DNA of 64,000 bases. Origin: Candidatus Amarobacter glycogenicus. Lineage in GTDB: Bacteria > Chloroflexota > Dehalococcoidia > Tepidiformales > Tepidiformaceae. Of this stretch, positions 40,478 to 49,856 are shown in pieces (within the stretch, counting starts at the first letter, position 1; the number at the start of each line of letters is the position of its first letter). The position numbers and the translations under genes are program-made. The notes under the pieces are model-generated. The model made no database searches and was not told where the DNA came from. It worked only from the letters and a program-made list of their open reading frames with translations. The stretch is taken from positions 139,534 through 203,533 of the forward strand of contig JADJZF010000011.1 of assembly GCA_016719395.1 (NCBI GenBank), given 5' to 3'.

Positions 40478-41059
40478 CTACTCCTTCTCAGACGCGAACT
40501 GGACGTCGAGGAACGCGAGGAACCGCTCCAGCGCCGCGTCGAGCGGGGCGCGGTCGCCGGTCGCGAGGAGGTCGAACAGGAGCCCCCGGAGCACGCCGAT
40601 GCCAAGCCGCACCACGCGTTCCGCCTCGTCCGGCGCGAGACTCGAGACATCGGCGGCCGAACGGAAGAACGCGACGGCGTCCGCCGAAACCGACGGGAGG
40701 ACGCCCTCGGTGCCGGGCCGCCCCTGGACTGCCAGCCCGAACACTTCGAAGAAGAGCCGCATGTACGGACGCGATGGTTCGGCGGCCGCCCAGTCCCAGT
40801 ACCGCCGGATCAGTTCGGACAGCGAGGCGCCTTCCTTGCGCCAGCTGTCGAGCATCTCGTACTGCCGCTCCCGCGCCGCCGCCAGCACGTCGGCCGGGAG
40901 CTGCTCCTTCGATTCGAAATGGTAGATGAGCATCCGCCCGCTCGTGCCCAGCGCCTCGGCGAGCGGCCGCAGCGACAGGTCCGATACGCCGTTCTCGAAG
41001 ACGTAGTCGACGATGCTTGAAAGGATCTCGTCTTTTCGCGTGGCGGTCGGGATGGTCAT
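40478..41059 (-). CDS. TetR family transcriptional regulator
   Basis: 193 residues. N-terminal HTH: ILSSIVDYVFENGVSDLSLRPLAEALGTSGRMLIYHF-type sequence with recognition helix SGRMLIYHF; the remainder is a helical ligand-binding domain (SELIRRYWDWAAAEPSRPYMRLFFEVF). The start codon directly abuts two palindromic operators at 41059-41090, implying autorepression. First gene of a TetR-GNAT pair. Confidence 0.87.
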   Translation of the reverse strand: MTIPTATRKDEILSSIVDYVFENGVSDLSLRPLAEALGTSGRMLIYHFESKEQLPADVLAAARERQYEMLDSWRKEGASLSELIRRYWDWAAAEPSRPYMRLFFEVFGLAVQGRPGTEGVLPSVSADAVAFFRSAADVSSLAPDEAERVVRLGIGVLRGLLFDLLATGDRAPLDAALERFLAFLDVQFASEKE

Positions 41060-41090
41060 GTAACAGACGTTACGTGTAACGAACGTTACA
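41059..41090. promoter_or_regulatory. Two adjacent TetR operators
   Basis: GTAACAGACGTTAC (41060-41073) and TGTAACGAACGTTACA (41075-41090) are palindromes sharing GTAAC...GTTAC arms, centred 16 bases apart. The array touches the tetR start codon on one side and lies 15 bases from the stop of the other GNAT gene. Two dimers could bind side by side. Confidence 0.8.
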
Positions 41091-41104
41091 TGTCAATCCT
41101 CGCC

Positions 41105-41629
41105 TCACGCCACCAGCTTCTCCATCGAGAGGACGCGCGGCGCCCGGAGATGGAGCGTCGAGTAGTGCGCGGTTGGCCGGAACCCCGAAGACGCATACAT
41201 CTGTGCCGCCGTCCGCATGACTTCCGGGTCGGTCTCCAGGACCATCCTTCGCACGCCGAGCACGCGTGCCGCGTCGACAGCACGGTCGAGCAACAGCTTC
41301 GCCAGCCCGTGTCCGCGCGCCCATGGGCTTACCCACACGCGCTTCAGTTCGGCCGTCGTCTCGTCCAGGAGGTGGATCCCGGAGGTGCCGGCCACTTCGG
41401 TGCCAACGCGGCCGAGGAGGAACATGCCATGCGGCAGGCTGTAGAAGCCGGCCATGTCGTCCAGTTCGTCGGCCGAGCCTTCCTTCGCGGCGATCGGATC
41501 GAACCCGATCGCGTCCGCCATCCAGTCGATCAGCTCGCCTGTCAGCTGGCGTGCGGCGAGCCAGTCGGCCCCGCTTGCCGCCGGTGCGACGCGGATTGGT
41601 GCGCTCGTCGCTTGGATGTGCCCGGGCAT
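41105..41629 (-). CDS. GNAT family N-acetyltransferase (paralogue 2)
   Basis: 174 residues from ATG 41629. GADWLAARQLTGELIDWMADAI, FLLGRVG, ELKRVWVSPWARGHGLAKLLLDRA (RGHGLA acetyl-CoA loop) and MYASSGFRPT line up with the GNAT downstream of tetR. The two flank the TetR gene, so this is a tandem duplication with the regulator in between. Its start lies inside the extended tail of the truncated methyltransferase. Confidence 0.85.
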   Translation of the reverse strand: MPGHIQATSAPIRVAPAASGADWLAARQLTGELIDWMADAIGFDPIAAKEGSADELDDMAGFYSLPHGMFLLGRVGTEVAGTSGIHLLDETTAELKRVWVSPWARGHGLAKLLLDRAVDAARVLGVRRMVLETDPEVMRTAAQMYASSGFRPTAHYSTLHLRAPRVLSMEKLVA

Positions 41630-42102
41630 AACCCAGTCTTGCGACTTTCGTCCGCCCGGGTCTGTGAACTGGGTCGAACTCCCCTCGACGGGTTGGCCGA
41701 GTCGTCGTCCGCATTCACCCGGAACAGGAACGCCGACCCTTCGCCCAGCACCCGCCGGATCTCCCCGAACGCAGCTCGCGTCTCGTCCCACGGCAGGTAG
41801 TGCAGCGCCAGCGACGACACCGCGCAGTCGAATGCACCGTCCCGGAACGGCAACGGCCGACGCAGGTCCGCCCGCAGCAGCATCGTGCTCGGCGCCTGCC
41901 GCTTCGCCCGCTCCAGGGGAGCGCGGTCGAAGGCCACCACCTCGAACCCCGCCGCCGTCAGCGTCGCCGCATCCAGCCCGGGCCCGCACCCCGCCTCCAC
42001 CAGCCGCCTCCCGCCCGCCCGCAGCCGCGGCAGAAACGGAAGAAGCCAGTCGCTCCCTTTCGGCAGCGGCTGGCTTCTCTGGTCGTTGCTGGTCTCGCCC
42101 AT
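41542..42102 (-). CDS. Class I methyltransferase, C-terminally truncated or frame-broken
   Basis: Residues 1-130 are a normal SAM-binding fold: VEAGCGPGLDAATL (motif I), VVAFDRAP, FDCAVSSLALHYL and EIRRVLGEGSAFLFRVN. After DDDSANPS the reading becomes low-complexity Arg/Ser-rich and overlaps the GNAT start by 88 bases; the family's C-terminal strands are missing. Either an indel near 41690 or a true truncation by the GNAT duplication. Confidence 0.65.
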   Translation of the reverse strand: MGETSNDQRSQPLPKGSDWLLPFLPRLRAGGRRLVEAGCGPGLDAATLTAAGFEVVAFDRAPLERAKRQAPSTMLLRADLRRPLPFRDGAFDCAVSSLALHYLPWDETRAAFGEIRRVLGEGSAFLFRVNADDDSANPSRGVRPSSQTRADESRKTGLCPGTSKRRAHQSASHRRQAGPTGSPHAS

Positions 42103-42172
42103 CGGGTCTCCTCGGCTACTCCATCGACTCGGTGTCCCGGTGTCTCCGTGGTGGACCCTCAGGCGTCGAGGA

Positions 42173-43771
42173 TCAGTCCAGGTAGTCCTTGAGCTTCTTG
42201 CTCCGGCTCGGGTGGCGCAGCTTGCGCAGTGCCTTGGCCTCTATCTGGCGAATGCGCTCGCGCGTCACGCCGAATTCGCGGCCGACTTCCTCCAGCGTCC
42301 GGCTCCGGCCGTCTTCGAGCCGAAGCGCAGCTGGAGCACCCGCCGTTCCCGGCTCGTCAGGCTCGCCAGCACGTCCTCGACCTGCTCGCGCAGCAGCTGC
42401 TGGCTCGCCGCCTCGGCCGGGGCCAGCGCGCTCGGGTCCTCGATGAAGTCCCCGAGGTGGCTATCCTCTTCCTCGCCGATCGGCGTCTCCAGCGAAACCG
42501 GCTCCTGCGAGACCTTCTGGATTTCGCGGATGCGCTCGGGCGTGTACGCGGCCGCCGTCTCCGGCTTGCCCGCTCTCCGTCATCCCCCGCGCGATCTCCT
42601 CGCTCGTGGGCTCGCGGCCGTACTCCTGCACCAGCCGGCGGCTCACGCGCACGAGCTTGTTGATCGTCTCGACCATGTGCACCGGGATGCGGATCGTCCG
42701 CGCCTGGTCCGCGATCGCGCGCGTGATCGCCTGGCGGATCCACCACGTCGCGTACGTCGAGAACTTGAAGCCCTTGCGGTAGTCGAACTTCTCCACCGCG
42801 CGGATCAGGCCGATGTTCCCTTCCTGGATCAGGTCCAGCAGCGACATCCCGCGCCCGATGTACTTCTTCGCCACCGAGACCACCAGGCGGAGGTTCGCCT
42901 CCGTCAGCCGGCGGGTCGCCTTCGTGCCGTTCCGCTTCACCGTATCGAAGTGGTAGCGCAGCTTCTCCTCGAGCGGCGAGATCTTCTCGATCAGTCCGTC
43001 CACCGGCGGCACGAGGTCATCCTCGCTGCCCGCTTCCGTCCCCATCTGCGAGACCAGGTCCGACGTCAGGATGTGCGTGATGATCGACAGCTGGACGATC
43101 CGCATGTGCGCGTCGTCCGACTCGATCTTCAGCTTGTTCATCACGTGGATCGTCAGGTCCGGGTCCATCTCGCCGTCGATCAGCCCCCGGAACTGCGGGT
43201 CCGCGATCGTCTCGCTGAACGAGAGGTTCTTCAGTTTCGCCCCGTCCGCGTTGCGCCACTTGCGCGTCACCGGCAGTTCGCCTTCTTCGCGCGGCCGCAC
43301 CAGCTTGTCGAAATCGTCGACGAACCGCTTCGCTTCCTTATACACCGGCAGGAGCGCGCCCCACTGCTCCAGCAGTCGCACGGCAACGCGCGCTGCCGAG
43401 GGCGGGTGCCCGTAGTTGGTCACATACTCCTGCTCGATCGCCTCGATGTGCAGGCCTTCCTCCATCTGGCGCGCGAGATGCTTCTCGTCGTCCGCCGTCA
43501 GCAGGTACACCTTCCCGATCTCGCGCAGGTACATGCGCACCGGGTCATCGATGCCTTCGGATTCCTCCGCCAGCAGGGCCAGGCTGGCGTCCTCTTCCTC
43601 TTCTTCTTCCTCGCTGTCGAGGGCGGGGTCTTCCTCGTCCTCGGTCGCGATCTCGTTGAGTTCGTCTTCCGATGCTTCGTCGTCGGCGAACGCCGAAAGT
43701 CGGCTGAGCACGCCGTCGATCACGGCGCCGTCGCTCGAAGGGGATGCGCCGGTCAGGACATCTTCTGTCAT
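42173..43771 (-). CDS. rpoD: RNA polymerase primary sigma factor RpoD, two frame breaks
   Basis: Vegetative sigma-70. A short acidic N-terminus (Glu-run about 50-65) precedes region 1.2 ([16 protein letters not shown]), region 2 ([44 protein letters not shown]) and region 3 (HMVETINKL). The frame breaks near 42567 (continuing [17 protein letters not shown]) and near 42320 (continuing [27 protein letters not shown]), then ends LKDYLD at the stop. Both breaks fall in strongly conserved regions, so an essential gene is almost certainly intact in the organism. Confidence 0.9.
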
Positions 43772-43939
43772 ATCTAAACACTAACCTCTGGTGAACGGGG
43801 GACGAACCGCTGGGCGCGCGGGGCACAATGCGCCTTTTGAAGAATAGCAAGCGAACAAACGCATTTCAAGGCCCCAACCTTCCTCTCCATCACTGTCACC
43901 TCAAATTGACAGTAATCCCCCTCCCGGCCACCATGCCCC

Positions 43940-44907
43940 ATGGCCACCTCCCGTCACGACCGCGCCACCGACGCCCTCCTCGAACACCACCTCCAGCGCC
44001 TCCGCCACACCAACGCCGTCATGGCCTCCGCCGGCGAAGAGGTGCGCCGCGCCCGCGCCTTCCGCGATGACGCCATCCGCGAAGCCGTCGCCGCGGGGCT
44101 CTCCCTCCGCCAGATCGGCGGCGCGCTCGGCCTCAGCGCCCAGGGCGTCAACGCCACCCTCGCTGCGCCGAAAGCCGCCTACGACACCATCGGCCAGACC
44201 TACTCCCAGACGCGCCGCCCCGACCCGCGCATCCGCGACGCCATCTGGGCGGCCCTCGGCGATGCGAAGTCGGTCGTCAACGTCGGGGCCGGTACCGGCT
44301 CCTACGAGCCGCCCCAGACGCTTCTCGCCGTCGAGCCGTCGGTCGTCATGATCGCCCAGCGCCCGCCCGAGCTCGCGCCCGCCGCCGTCACCACCGCGGA
44401 ACGCATCCCCCTGCCCGGCAAGTCCGTCGATGCCGCCCTCGCCGCCCTCACCATCCACCACTGGGCGGACCTCGAGTCCTCGCTCGCGGAAATCCGCCGC
44501 GTTGCCCGGCGCCTGGTCATCTTCACCTGGGACCTCGACGTGTCCCGGACGTTCTGGCTCATCGATTACATCCCCGCCATCCTCGACCTCGATGAACGGA
44601 TCGCCGTGCCGGTCGCCGGCTCGCCGAACTCCTGCACACCTCCGATATCCGCACCGTCCCCGTTCCTCACGACTGCACCGACGGCTTCATGGGCGCGTTC
44701 TGGCGTCGGCCGGAGGCCTACCTCGACCCCGCCGTTCGCGCCGGCATCTCCACCTTTCCCCGGATCGACCAGCACGTCGTCGGCGCCGGCCTCGAAGTGC
44801 TGGTCGATGACCTCCAGTCCGGCGCCTGGCGCGAGCGATACGCCCACCTCCTTGACCTCGAAGAGCTCGACCTCGGCTACCGCCTCGTTGTCGCCGACCT
44901 CGATTGA
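43940..44907 (+). CDS. HTH-methyltransferase fusion protein, one frame break
   Basis: About 322 residues. Residues 1-75 form a helical domain ending in a helix-turn-helix (AGLSLRQIGGALGLSAQGVNATL); from YDTIGQTYSQTRRPDPRI a class I methyltransferase begins, with VVNVGAGTGSYEP as motif I, LAALTIHHW as motif II and RRLVIFTWD. An indel near 44620 moves the C-terminus (GFMGAFWRRPEAYLDPAVR...RLVVADLD) to another frame. The join between the two domains is in one frame and without a break. Substrate unknown. Confidence 0.7.
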
Positions 44908-44926
44908 CCCCACTCGCCGCCTCCGG

Positions 44927-44964
44927 TGCATGCAAAATGCAGGCATCCTGCTACCATGCATGCA
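44927..44964. promoter_or_regulatory. Repeated TGCATGCA and a short dyad upstream of antitoxin
   Basis: TGCATGCA at 44927-44934 recurs at 44957-44964, 30 bases apart, with GCAGG-CAT-CCTGC at 44939-44951 between them. The second copy touches the antitoxin ATG. This is the usual position and form of a TA-complex autoregulatory operator. Confidence 0.6.
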
Positions 44965-45209
44965 TGACCACGATCACAATCCGCAACGTTTCCCCGGAGC
45001 TTCGCGGCGCCCTCAAGGAAAAGGCGAAACGCTCCGGACGCTCGATGCAACAAATCGCGCTCGAGGCCCTTCAGGAAAAAGTGGAACGGAAGAGTCCGGA
45101 GGAGTGGCTGCGGGAAGCACGGGAAACAGCTCGACAGCATGGAACAAAGCTCGGTCCCGAGGAGATACTCCGCGCGGTCAACGAGGAGCGCGGTGACCCT
45201 TACCCTTGA
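44964..45209 (+). CDS. FitA/VapB-like antitoxin
   Basis: 81 residues. TITIRNVSPELRGALKEKAKRSGRSM is a ribbon-helix-helix DNA-binding N-terminus; the C-terminal tail (EEWLREARETARQHG) would wrap the toxin. Overlaps the following PIN gene by 17 bases. Binds the operator just upstream and neutralises the toxin. Confidence 0.85.
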   Translation: MTTITIRNVSPELRGALKEKAKRSGRSMQQIALEALQEKVERKSPEEWLREARETARQHGTKLGPEEILRAVNEERGDPYP

Positions 45210-45591
45210 CTCGTCGGCCGCGTACGAAGTGCTGGCGGAAAATACGCCCCGCGCCGAGCGGCTCGCTGGACTCCTGGCCGGCCACGACTTCGTGGTTCCA
45301 ACCCTCTTCCGGTACGAACTCAGCAACGTGATCAGGAGGGCACTCTCGCAAGGTGCGCTCACTGACCATGGTGCCCGGCTCCTGCTCACGAACTTGCTCT
45401 CGATGCCCATCAGGGAATTCGACTTCGAGTTCGTGCTTCCTCGTGCCTGGGAACTTCGTGGCAGCTTCACATTCACCGATGCGGCATACATCGCCGTGGC
45501 CGAGGCCACAGGGACGGCCTTCGTCACCCTGGATGAGCGAATAGCTCGTGGGCCGGCCGTCAAATGCGAGATCATCATCCCGCCGTCCTGA
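45193..45591 (+). CDS. VapC-like PIN-domain toxin
   Basis: 132 residues from GTG 45193. Acidic catalytic set: Asp in LDSSAAYEVL, Glu in YELSNVI, Asp in FTDAAYIAVAE and Asp in TLDERIA, all in the expected order. Metal-dependent RNase, usually of tRNA. Start chosen inside the antitoxin frame because upstream residues have no PIN similarity. Confidence 0.87.
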   Translation: MTLTLDSSAAYEVLAENTPRAERLAGLLAGHDFVVPTLFRYELSNVIRRALSQGALTDHGARLLLTNLLSMPIREFDFEFVLPRAWELRGSFTFTDAAYIAVAEATGTAFVTLDERIARGPAVKCEIIIPPS

Positions 45592-45633
45592 CCGAACTCG
45601 CCCGCACCAACGCCACCCCCTACCCTCGATCCC

Positions 45634-46917
45634 ATGTCACGACGCGGCCAGCGCTACAAAGAACCCACTGAACCAACCTTCATCACCGTCCGCGTCGAAT
45701 CGCCCGTCTTCGGGCGCGCGGGCCTCGCCCACGGCCCCGATGGCCGCGTCGTCTTCGTCGCCTTCGCCGCCCCCGGCGAACTCGTCGAGGCCCAGGTCGA
45801 ACGCGAATACCCGGACTACATCCAGGCCGTCACCGCTCGCGTCATCGAAGCCTCACCGGACCGCGTCGAACCGCCCTGCGCCCTCTTCGGCGAGTGCGGC
45901 GGCTGCCAGCTCCAGCACATGAGCTACCCCGCCCAGCTCGCCGCCAAGGAAGCCGTCGTCCGCGAACAGCTCCGCCGCATCGGCAAGCTCGATGATTCCG
46001 TCGTCCGCCCCATCGTTGGCGCCGCCCACCCGTGGGGCTACCGCAATCACCTGCGCTTCTCCACCGGCAAGAAATACGGCGATGTCGGCTACATCGGCCG
46101 CAAGGGCTACGGCCTCCTCAAGGTCGAATCCTGCCCCATCGCCGACCCCTGGGTCAGCGAGCTCCTCCCGAAGCTCCAGGGTCACGGCGCCGGCCTCCAC
46201 CAAATCCAGGTCCGCCACTCCGCCGAGACCGGCACCAGCCTCATCAACCCTGCCATCCCCGGCCTCTCCTTCGAAACCGGCCAGAAGGCCTACGTCGAAG
46301 AGCTCGCCGGCCGCCGCTTCGATGTCAGCGCCTCCGCCTTCTTCCAGGTGAACCACGCCCAGGCCGAACAGATGGTCCGGCTCGTCGGCGAAGCCCTCCC
46401 CGAACGCGGCGAACTCCTCATCGATGGCTTCGCCGGCGTCGGCACCTTCGCCGTCATCTTCGCCGAGCGCTTTACCAGGGTGCTCGCCATCGAGGAGTCG
46501 AACAGCGCCGCGAAGGATAGCGAGCGCAACCTCGCCCAGGCCCCCAACGTCGAGATGCTCGTCGGCAAGGTCGAAGACGTCCTCCCCGAGCTCGATGTGC
46601 GCCCCGACGCGATCGTCCTGGACCCGCCCCGCCCCGGCTGCGCCCCGCCGGTCATGCGTGCCATCCTCGAATTCCAGCCGTCCACCGTCGTCTACGTCTC
46701 GTGCAATCCGGCCACCCTCGCCCGCGACCTCCGCATCCTCGTCAACGGCGGCTACCAGCTGGACTCGGTCACCCCGCTCGACATGTTTCCCCAGACCGGC
46801 CACATCGAGTGCGTCTCCCGGCTCACCTTCATCGGCCTCCCGGATGTCCCCGAAGACGCCCCGGAAGTGCCCGCCGAGCCCGCGGAAAGCCTGCCCGACG
46901 ACCTGGACGATGACTAG
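45634..46917 (+). CDS. 23S rRNA/tRNA m5U methyltransferase (RlmD/TrmA family)
   Basis: 427 residues. N-terminal TRAM domain, then 4Fe-4S cysteines in CALFGECGGCQLQ and VESCPIAD; motif I IDGFAGVGTF, DPPRPGC, and catalytic Cys in YVSCNPATLARD. Methylates a uridine at C5 of rRNA or tRNA; exact target not decidable. Stop shares one base with the maf GTG start. Confidence 0.87.
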   Translation: MSRRGQRYKEPTEPTFITVRVESPVFGRAGLAHGPDGRVVFVAFAAPGELVEAQVEREYPDYIQAVTARVIEASPDRVEPPCALFGECGGCQLQHMSYPAQLAAKEAVVREQLRRIGKLDDSVVRPIVGAAHPWGYRNHLRFSTGKKYGDVGYIGRKGYGLLKVESCPIADPWVSELLPKLQGHGAGLHQIQVRHSAETGTSLINPAIPGLSFETGQKAYVEELAGRRFDVSASAFFQVNHAQAEQMVRLVGEALPERGELLIDGFAGVGTFAVIFAERFTRVLAIEESNSAAKDSERNLAQAPNVEMLVGKVEDVLPELDVRPDAIVLDPPRPGCAPPVMRAILEFQPSTVVYVSCNPATLARDLRILVNGGYQLDSVTPLDMFPQTGHIECVSRLTFIGLPDVPEDAPEVPAEPAESLPDDLDDD

Positions 46918-47539
46918 TGCCAGGGCGCCCGCGCGTCATCCTCGCCTCGGCCTCCCCCGCCGCCGCGAGCTCCTCGCCGCCCTCATCGATGACTTCGCGG
47001 TCGTTCCCTCGGACGTCGAAGAGCTCCTGACCGGCGACGGCTTCGTCGATGCCGAACGCCTCGCCTTCGCCAAGGCGCGGGACATCGCGGACCGGCATCC
47101 CGGCGCTACCGTCATCGGCTCCGATACCGTCGTCTTCGATGAGGAGCGCAGTTTCGGGAAGCCGGACGACGCCGTCCACGCGATGGACATGTGGCGGCTG
47201 CTCCGCGGGCGCGTGCACGAAGTCGCGACCAGCGTCGCCGTCGTCGGCCCGGCTGGCGAACGCCAGCTCACCGAAGTCGCTGAGGTCGAGCTCACCGCCC
47301 TCTCGGACGCCCAGGTCCACGCCTACGTCGCCTCCGGCCGCCCAATGGATAAGGCCGGCGGCTACGCTATCCAGGACGAAGACGTCCCCACCGTGGCGAG
47401 CCTCGAAGGCTGTTACTGCGCCGTCATGGGCCTCCCCCTCTGGGCCACGAAGGACCTGCTCGAAGCGTCCGGCATCGCCTGCCGCGAACCTTCCGCCACC
47501 TTCCCCCGCTGCGCCGAATGCCCGTCCCGCCCGGCCTAA
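46917..47539 (+). CDS. maf: Maf-like nucleotide pyrophosphatase, one frame break
   Basis: GTG start overlapping the previous stop; VPGRPRVILASASP matches the Maf N-terminus, the frame shifts near 46957 (SPRRRELL), then VIGSDTVVFDEE with catalytic Asp, GKP and GGYAIQDE follow. About 206 residues. Hydrolyses non-canonical NTPs (dTTP/UTP or m7GTP type). The C-terminal extension carries a small Cys cluster (CREPSATFPRCAEC). Confidence 0.83.
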
Positions 47540-47682
47540 CACCCGTCACTCGTCATAACGCACCGGACTTTGCCAAGATCAACACGACCTGACATGCTTC
47601 GGCATGCGAGTACACTCGCCTTCAATGCTTGCGTCAGCCCACGCGCAGCGGCAATCCGGGGAGAGGTAGCGGAGGCCAGACG

Positions 47683-48429
47683 ATGACCATGAACAGCAGC
47701 CTGGGGCGCGCCGCCAGCAGCAACCACCACCAGATCCGCGTCCTCCTGGTCGATGACCACGCCGTCATCCGCCAGGGCCTCAAGATGCTCCTCGAAAGCC
47801 GCCCCGAAATCGAAGTCGTCGCCGATTGCGAAAACGGCCGCGAAGCCCTCCTCGCCGTCGAGCGCCTGAGACCCGACGTCGTCCTCATGGATGTCGTCAT
47901 GCCCGGCCTGAACGGCATCGAGGCCACCCGCCAGATCCGCAAGGCCTCCTCCAGCACCCGCGTCGTCATCCTCTCCGGCTTCGTCGATGAGGAGCAGATC
48001 ACCGGCGCCCTCCGCAACGGCGCCTCCGGCTACCTGGTCAAGAACAGCGACGTCTCCGAGCTGGTCCTCGCCATCCAGACCGTCCACCGCGGCAACCAGT
48101 ACTACTCCGCCGCCCTCAGCGAAGGCTTCGATATCCCCGAACTCCAGCTCCAGGCCCGCCGCCCCGAGCAGAAGACCGGCGTCGACACCCTCACCGCCCG
48201 CGAACGCGAGGTCCTCCAGCTCATCGCCGAAGGCCACACCAACTCCCGGATCGCCGAAGAGCTCGTCGTCAGCGTGAAGACGGTCGAGGCCCACAAGGCT
48301 CACATGGACAAGCTCAAAGCGAAGTCCCGCACCGACCTCATCCGCTACGCCCTCAAGCGCGGCATCGTCAAACTCGAAAGCGTCGCCGAAGCCGAAAAGT
48401 CCCTCGCCAACCTCGGCGGCAGCGACTAG
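47683..48429 (+). CDS. NarL/LuxR-type response regulator
   Basis: 248 residues, ATG after GGAGG. Receiver with VDDH and phosphoacceptor Asp in LMDVVMPGLNG, Lys in YLVKNSD; C-terminal HTH LTAREREVLQLIAEGHTNSRIAEELVVSVKTVEAHK. No kinase gene is adjacent, so the partner is elsewhere. Target genes unknown. Confidence 0.9.
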   Translation: MTMNSSLGRAASSNHHQIRVLLVDDHAVIRQGLKMLLESRPEIEVVADCENGREALLAVERLRPDVVLMDVVMPGLNGIEATRQIRKASSSTRVVILSGFVDEEQITGALRNGASGYLVKNSDVSELVLAIQTVHRGNQYYSAALSEGFDIPELQLQARRPEQKTGVDTLTAREREVLQLIAEGHTNSRIAEELVVSVKTVEAHKAHMDKLKAKSRTDLIRYALKRGIVKLESVAEAEKSLANLGGSD

Positions 48430-48471
48430 GAACTCGAGGCGGAGGCTAACTGGAGTAGCAAGTCTGTTGGG

Positions 48472-49790
48472 TTGCGCGTGTCGTCGTACCGGTCCACGAC
48501 GAGCTTTGCCTGCGGTTTCCCGCCAACGTGCCGCGTGCTAATCGGCGAGAACAATGCCAGCAGCAATATCCTTCGAGCGCTCGACCTAACGTTCGGAGAT
48601 GCTGGCCGGAGGTTTTCGGTCGTGAGAGAGGCATCCGGCATCATTGAGCTGGGGTCGGGTCCCGCGCGGGCGGGAATCAAACGGGGGCGCTACCGCATCA
48701 TGTCCGTTCCCGGCGGTCGAGACTCGTTCACTAGAGCACGCGATCCACGGTCACCGCCGGGCCGGGCCTCGCCTCGCTTGGTTTCGCGCGACGCTCTCGC
48801 GGCTCCGTTTCCTTCTTTCTCGGTGAGAGGTCTTCCGGCGTCCGGCGATTCGTGGAGCGCCTCCTCTTTCGGGGTTGTCAAATCTTCGGGGGTCGTTCGA
48901 GTTTGAGGCCGGGTTCAGCGCTAACGGCGGCCGATTCGGCTGGAAGGACTTTTCTGCATACGATCCTTCTCAGTTCTTTCATGCGTTGCGGGTGCAAGCC
49001 GTGGAGGGCGGCGAGGTGCGGAGTCTTGATGAACTCGGCTCGGGCCAAGAGCAGCTGCTTGCTCTCGCCTTTGCGAACGCATACGCGCGTTCATTCAAGG
49101 ACAGCGGCGGACTGATCCTCCTCATCGACGAGCCGGAGGCTCATCTGCACCGCAGGGGCGGGCGCGCAGATCGGGAGTTGCGGTCAGGGGGCGGTGGTTC
49201 TAACTACTCCCCGGCATTCATGACATCCTGGGACTACGGCTCTGCGTTGTGAGAAAGGATAAATGGTGGTACCTACGGAAGGGCGGCTGGCTGGCAGGTT
49301 AGCGGGCGAAAGGCCACGAAGGACATCCTGCCGTTTGCGGCGCGAGCTCCTGGCGGATTTGCTCGACGTGATCCTTGTGGAGGGTCCCCGAGCCCAGGCG
49401 TTCCCCGTCTACCTTCGGCGGGTCGGGCTCGACACCGAAAAGTCGGTATATCGATCCTTCCGGGGGGGTTGCCAGCCCTAGCCCGTTGGTGGCGCTCTTC
49501 CTGCCTTCGGAATCCGCACGTGGTTTGGGACAACGACGTCTCTGCCGATTCAAGGGGTCCGTCGCGAACTCGAATTGATGGGAGGTCGGGGCAGCGCGGG
49601 CCCAGGTCTCCAACGAGGCGACATTTGCCAGGGGAGCGGCACTCTGCGCGACGGCGACTCTCGCGTTGGGAGCGAGGCCCGCTCAGGCTAGCCGCTCGGT
49701 CAAGCAACTCATCGCTCGTTATGCGGCGGCAGGCGGCAGGGCTTGGGCCTGGAAGAGCCGTTTACGCTGTTAGCCGACGCAGTGCGTAAA
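48472..49790 (+). pseudogene. OLD-family ATPase/TOPRIM nuclease remnant
   Basis: Fragments in several plus frames line up in OLD order. Near 48538 a P-loop-like VLIGENNASSNILRALDL is present, where GENNAGKSN is expected, so Walker A has lost Gly-Lys. Near 49020-49140 SLDELGSGQEQLLALAFA and LILLIDEPEAHLH give signature and Walker B. From about 49350 LDVILVEGPRAQAFPVYLR and HVVWDND (about 49515) give the TOPRIM acidic motifs. Frames change at least three times. Base use is less GC-biased than the flanks. OLD nucleases are often anti-phage (Gabija GajA is one); here inactive. No other gene is seen in 48430-49856. Confidence 0.75.
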
Positions 49791-49856
49791 GTTGGCTCAA
49801 AGCACAAACGTTCTTCTCCCCCTACAATGCCCTATCGCCCCGGGGAGTCGCGCTGA

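Noticed and set aside
49273..49707. A 144-codon minus-strand frame in the gap before mutS.
   Set aside because: Arg/Pro-rich with no domain; the plus strand there carries the TOPRIM motifs of the OLD remnant.
48430..49856. Mobile element carrying the OLD gene.
   Set aside because: No transposase, integrase, terminal inverted repeats or target duplication could be seen at either side.
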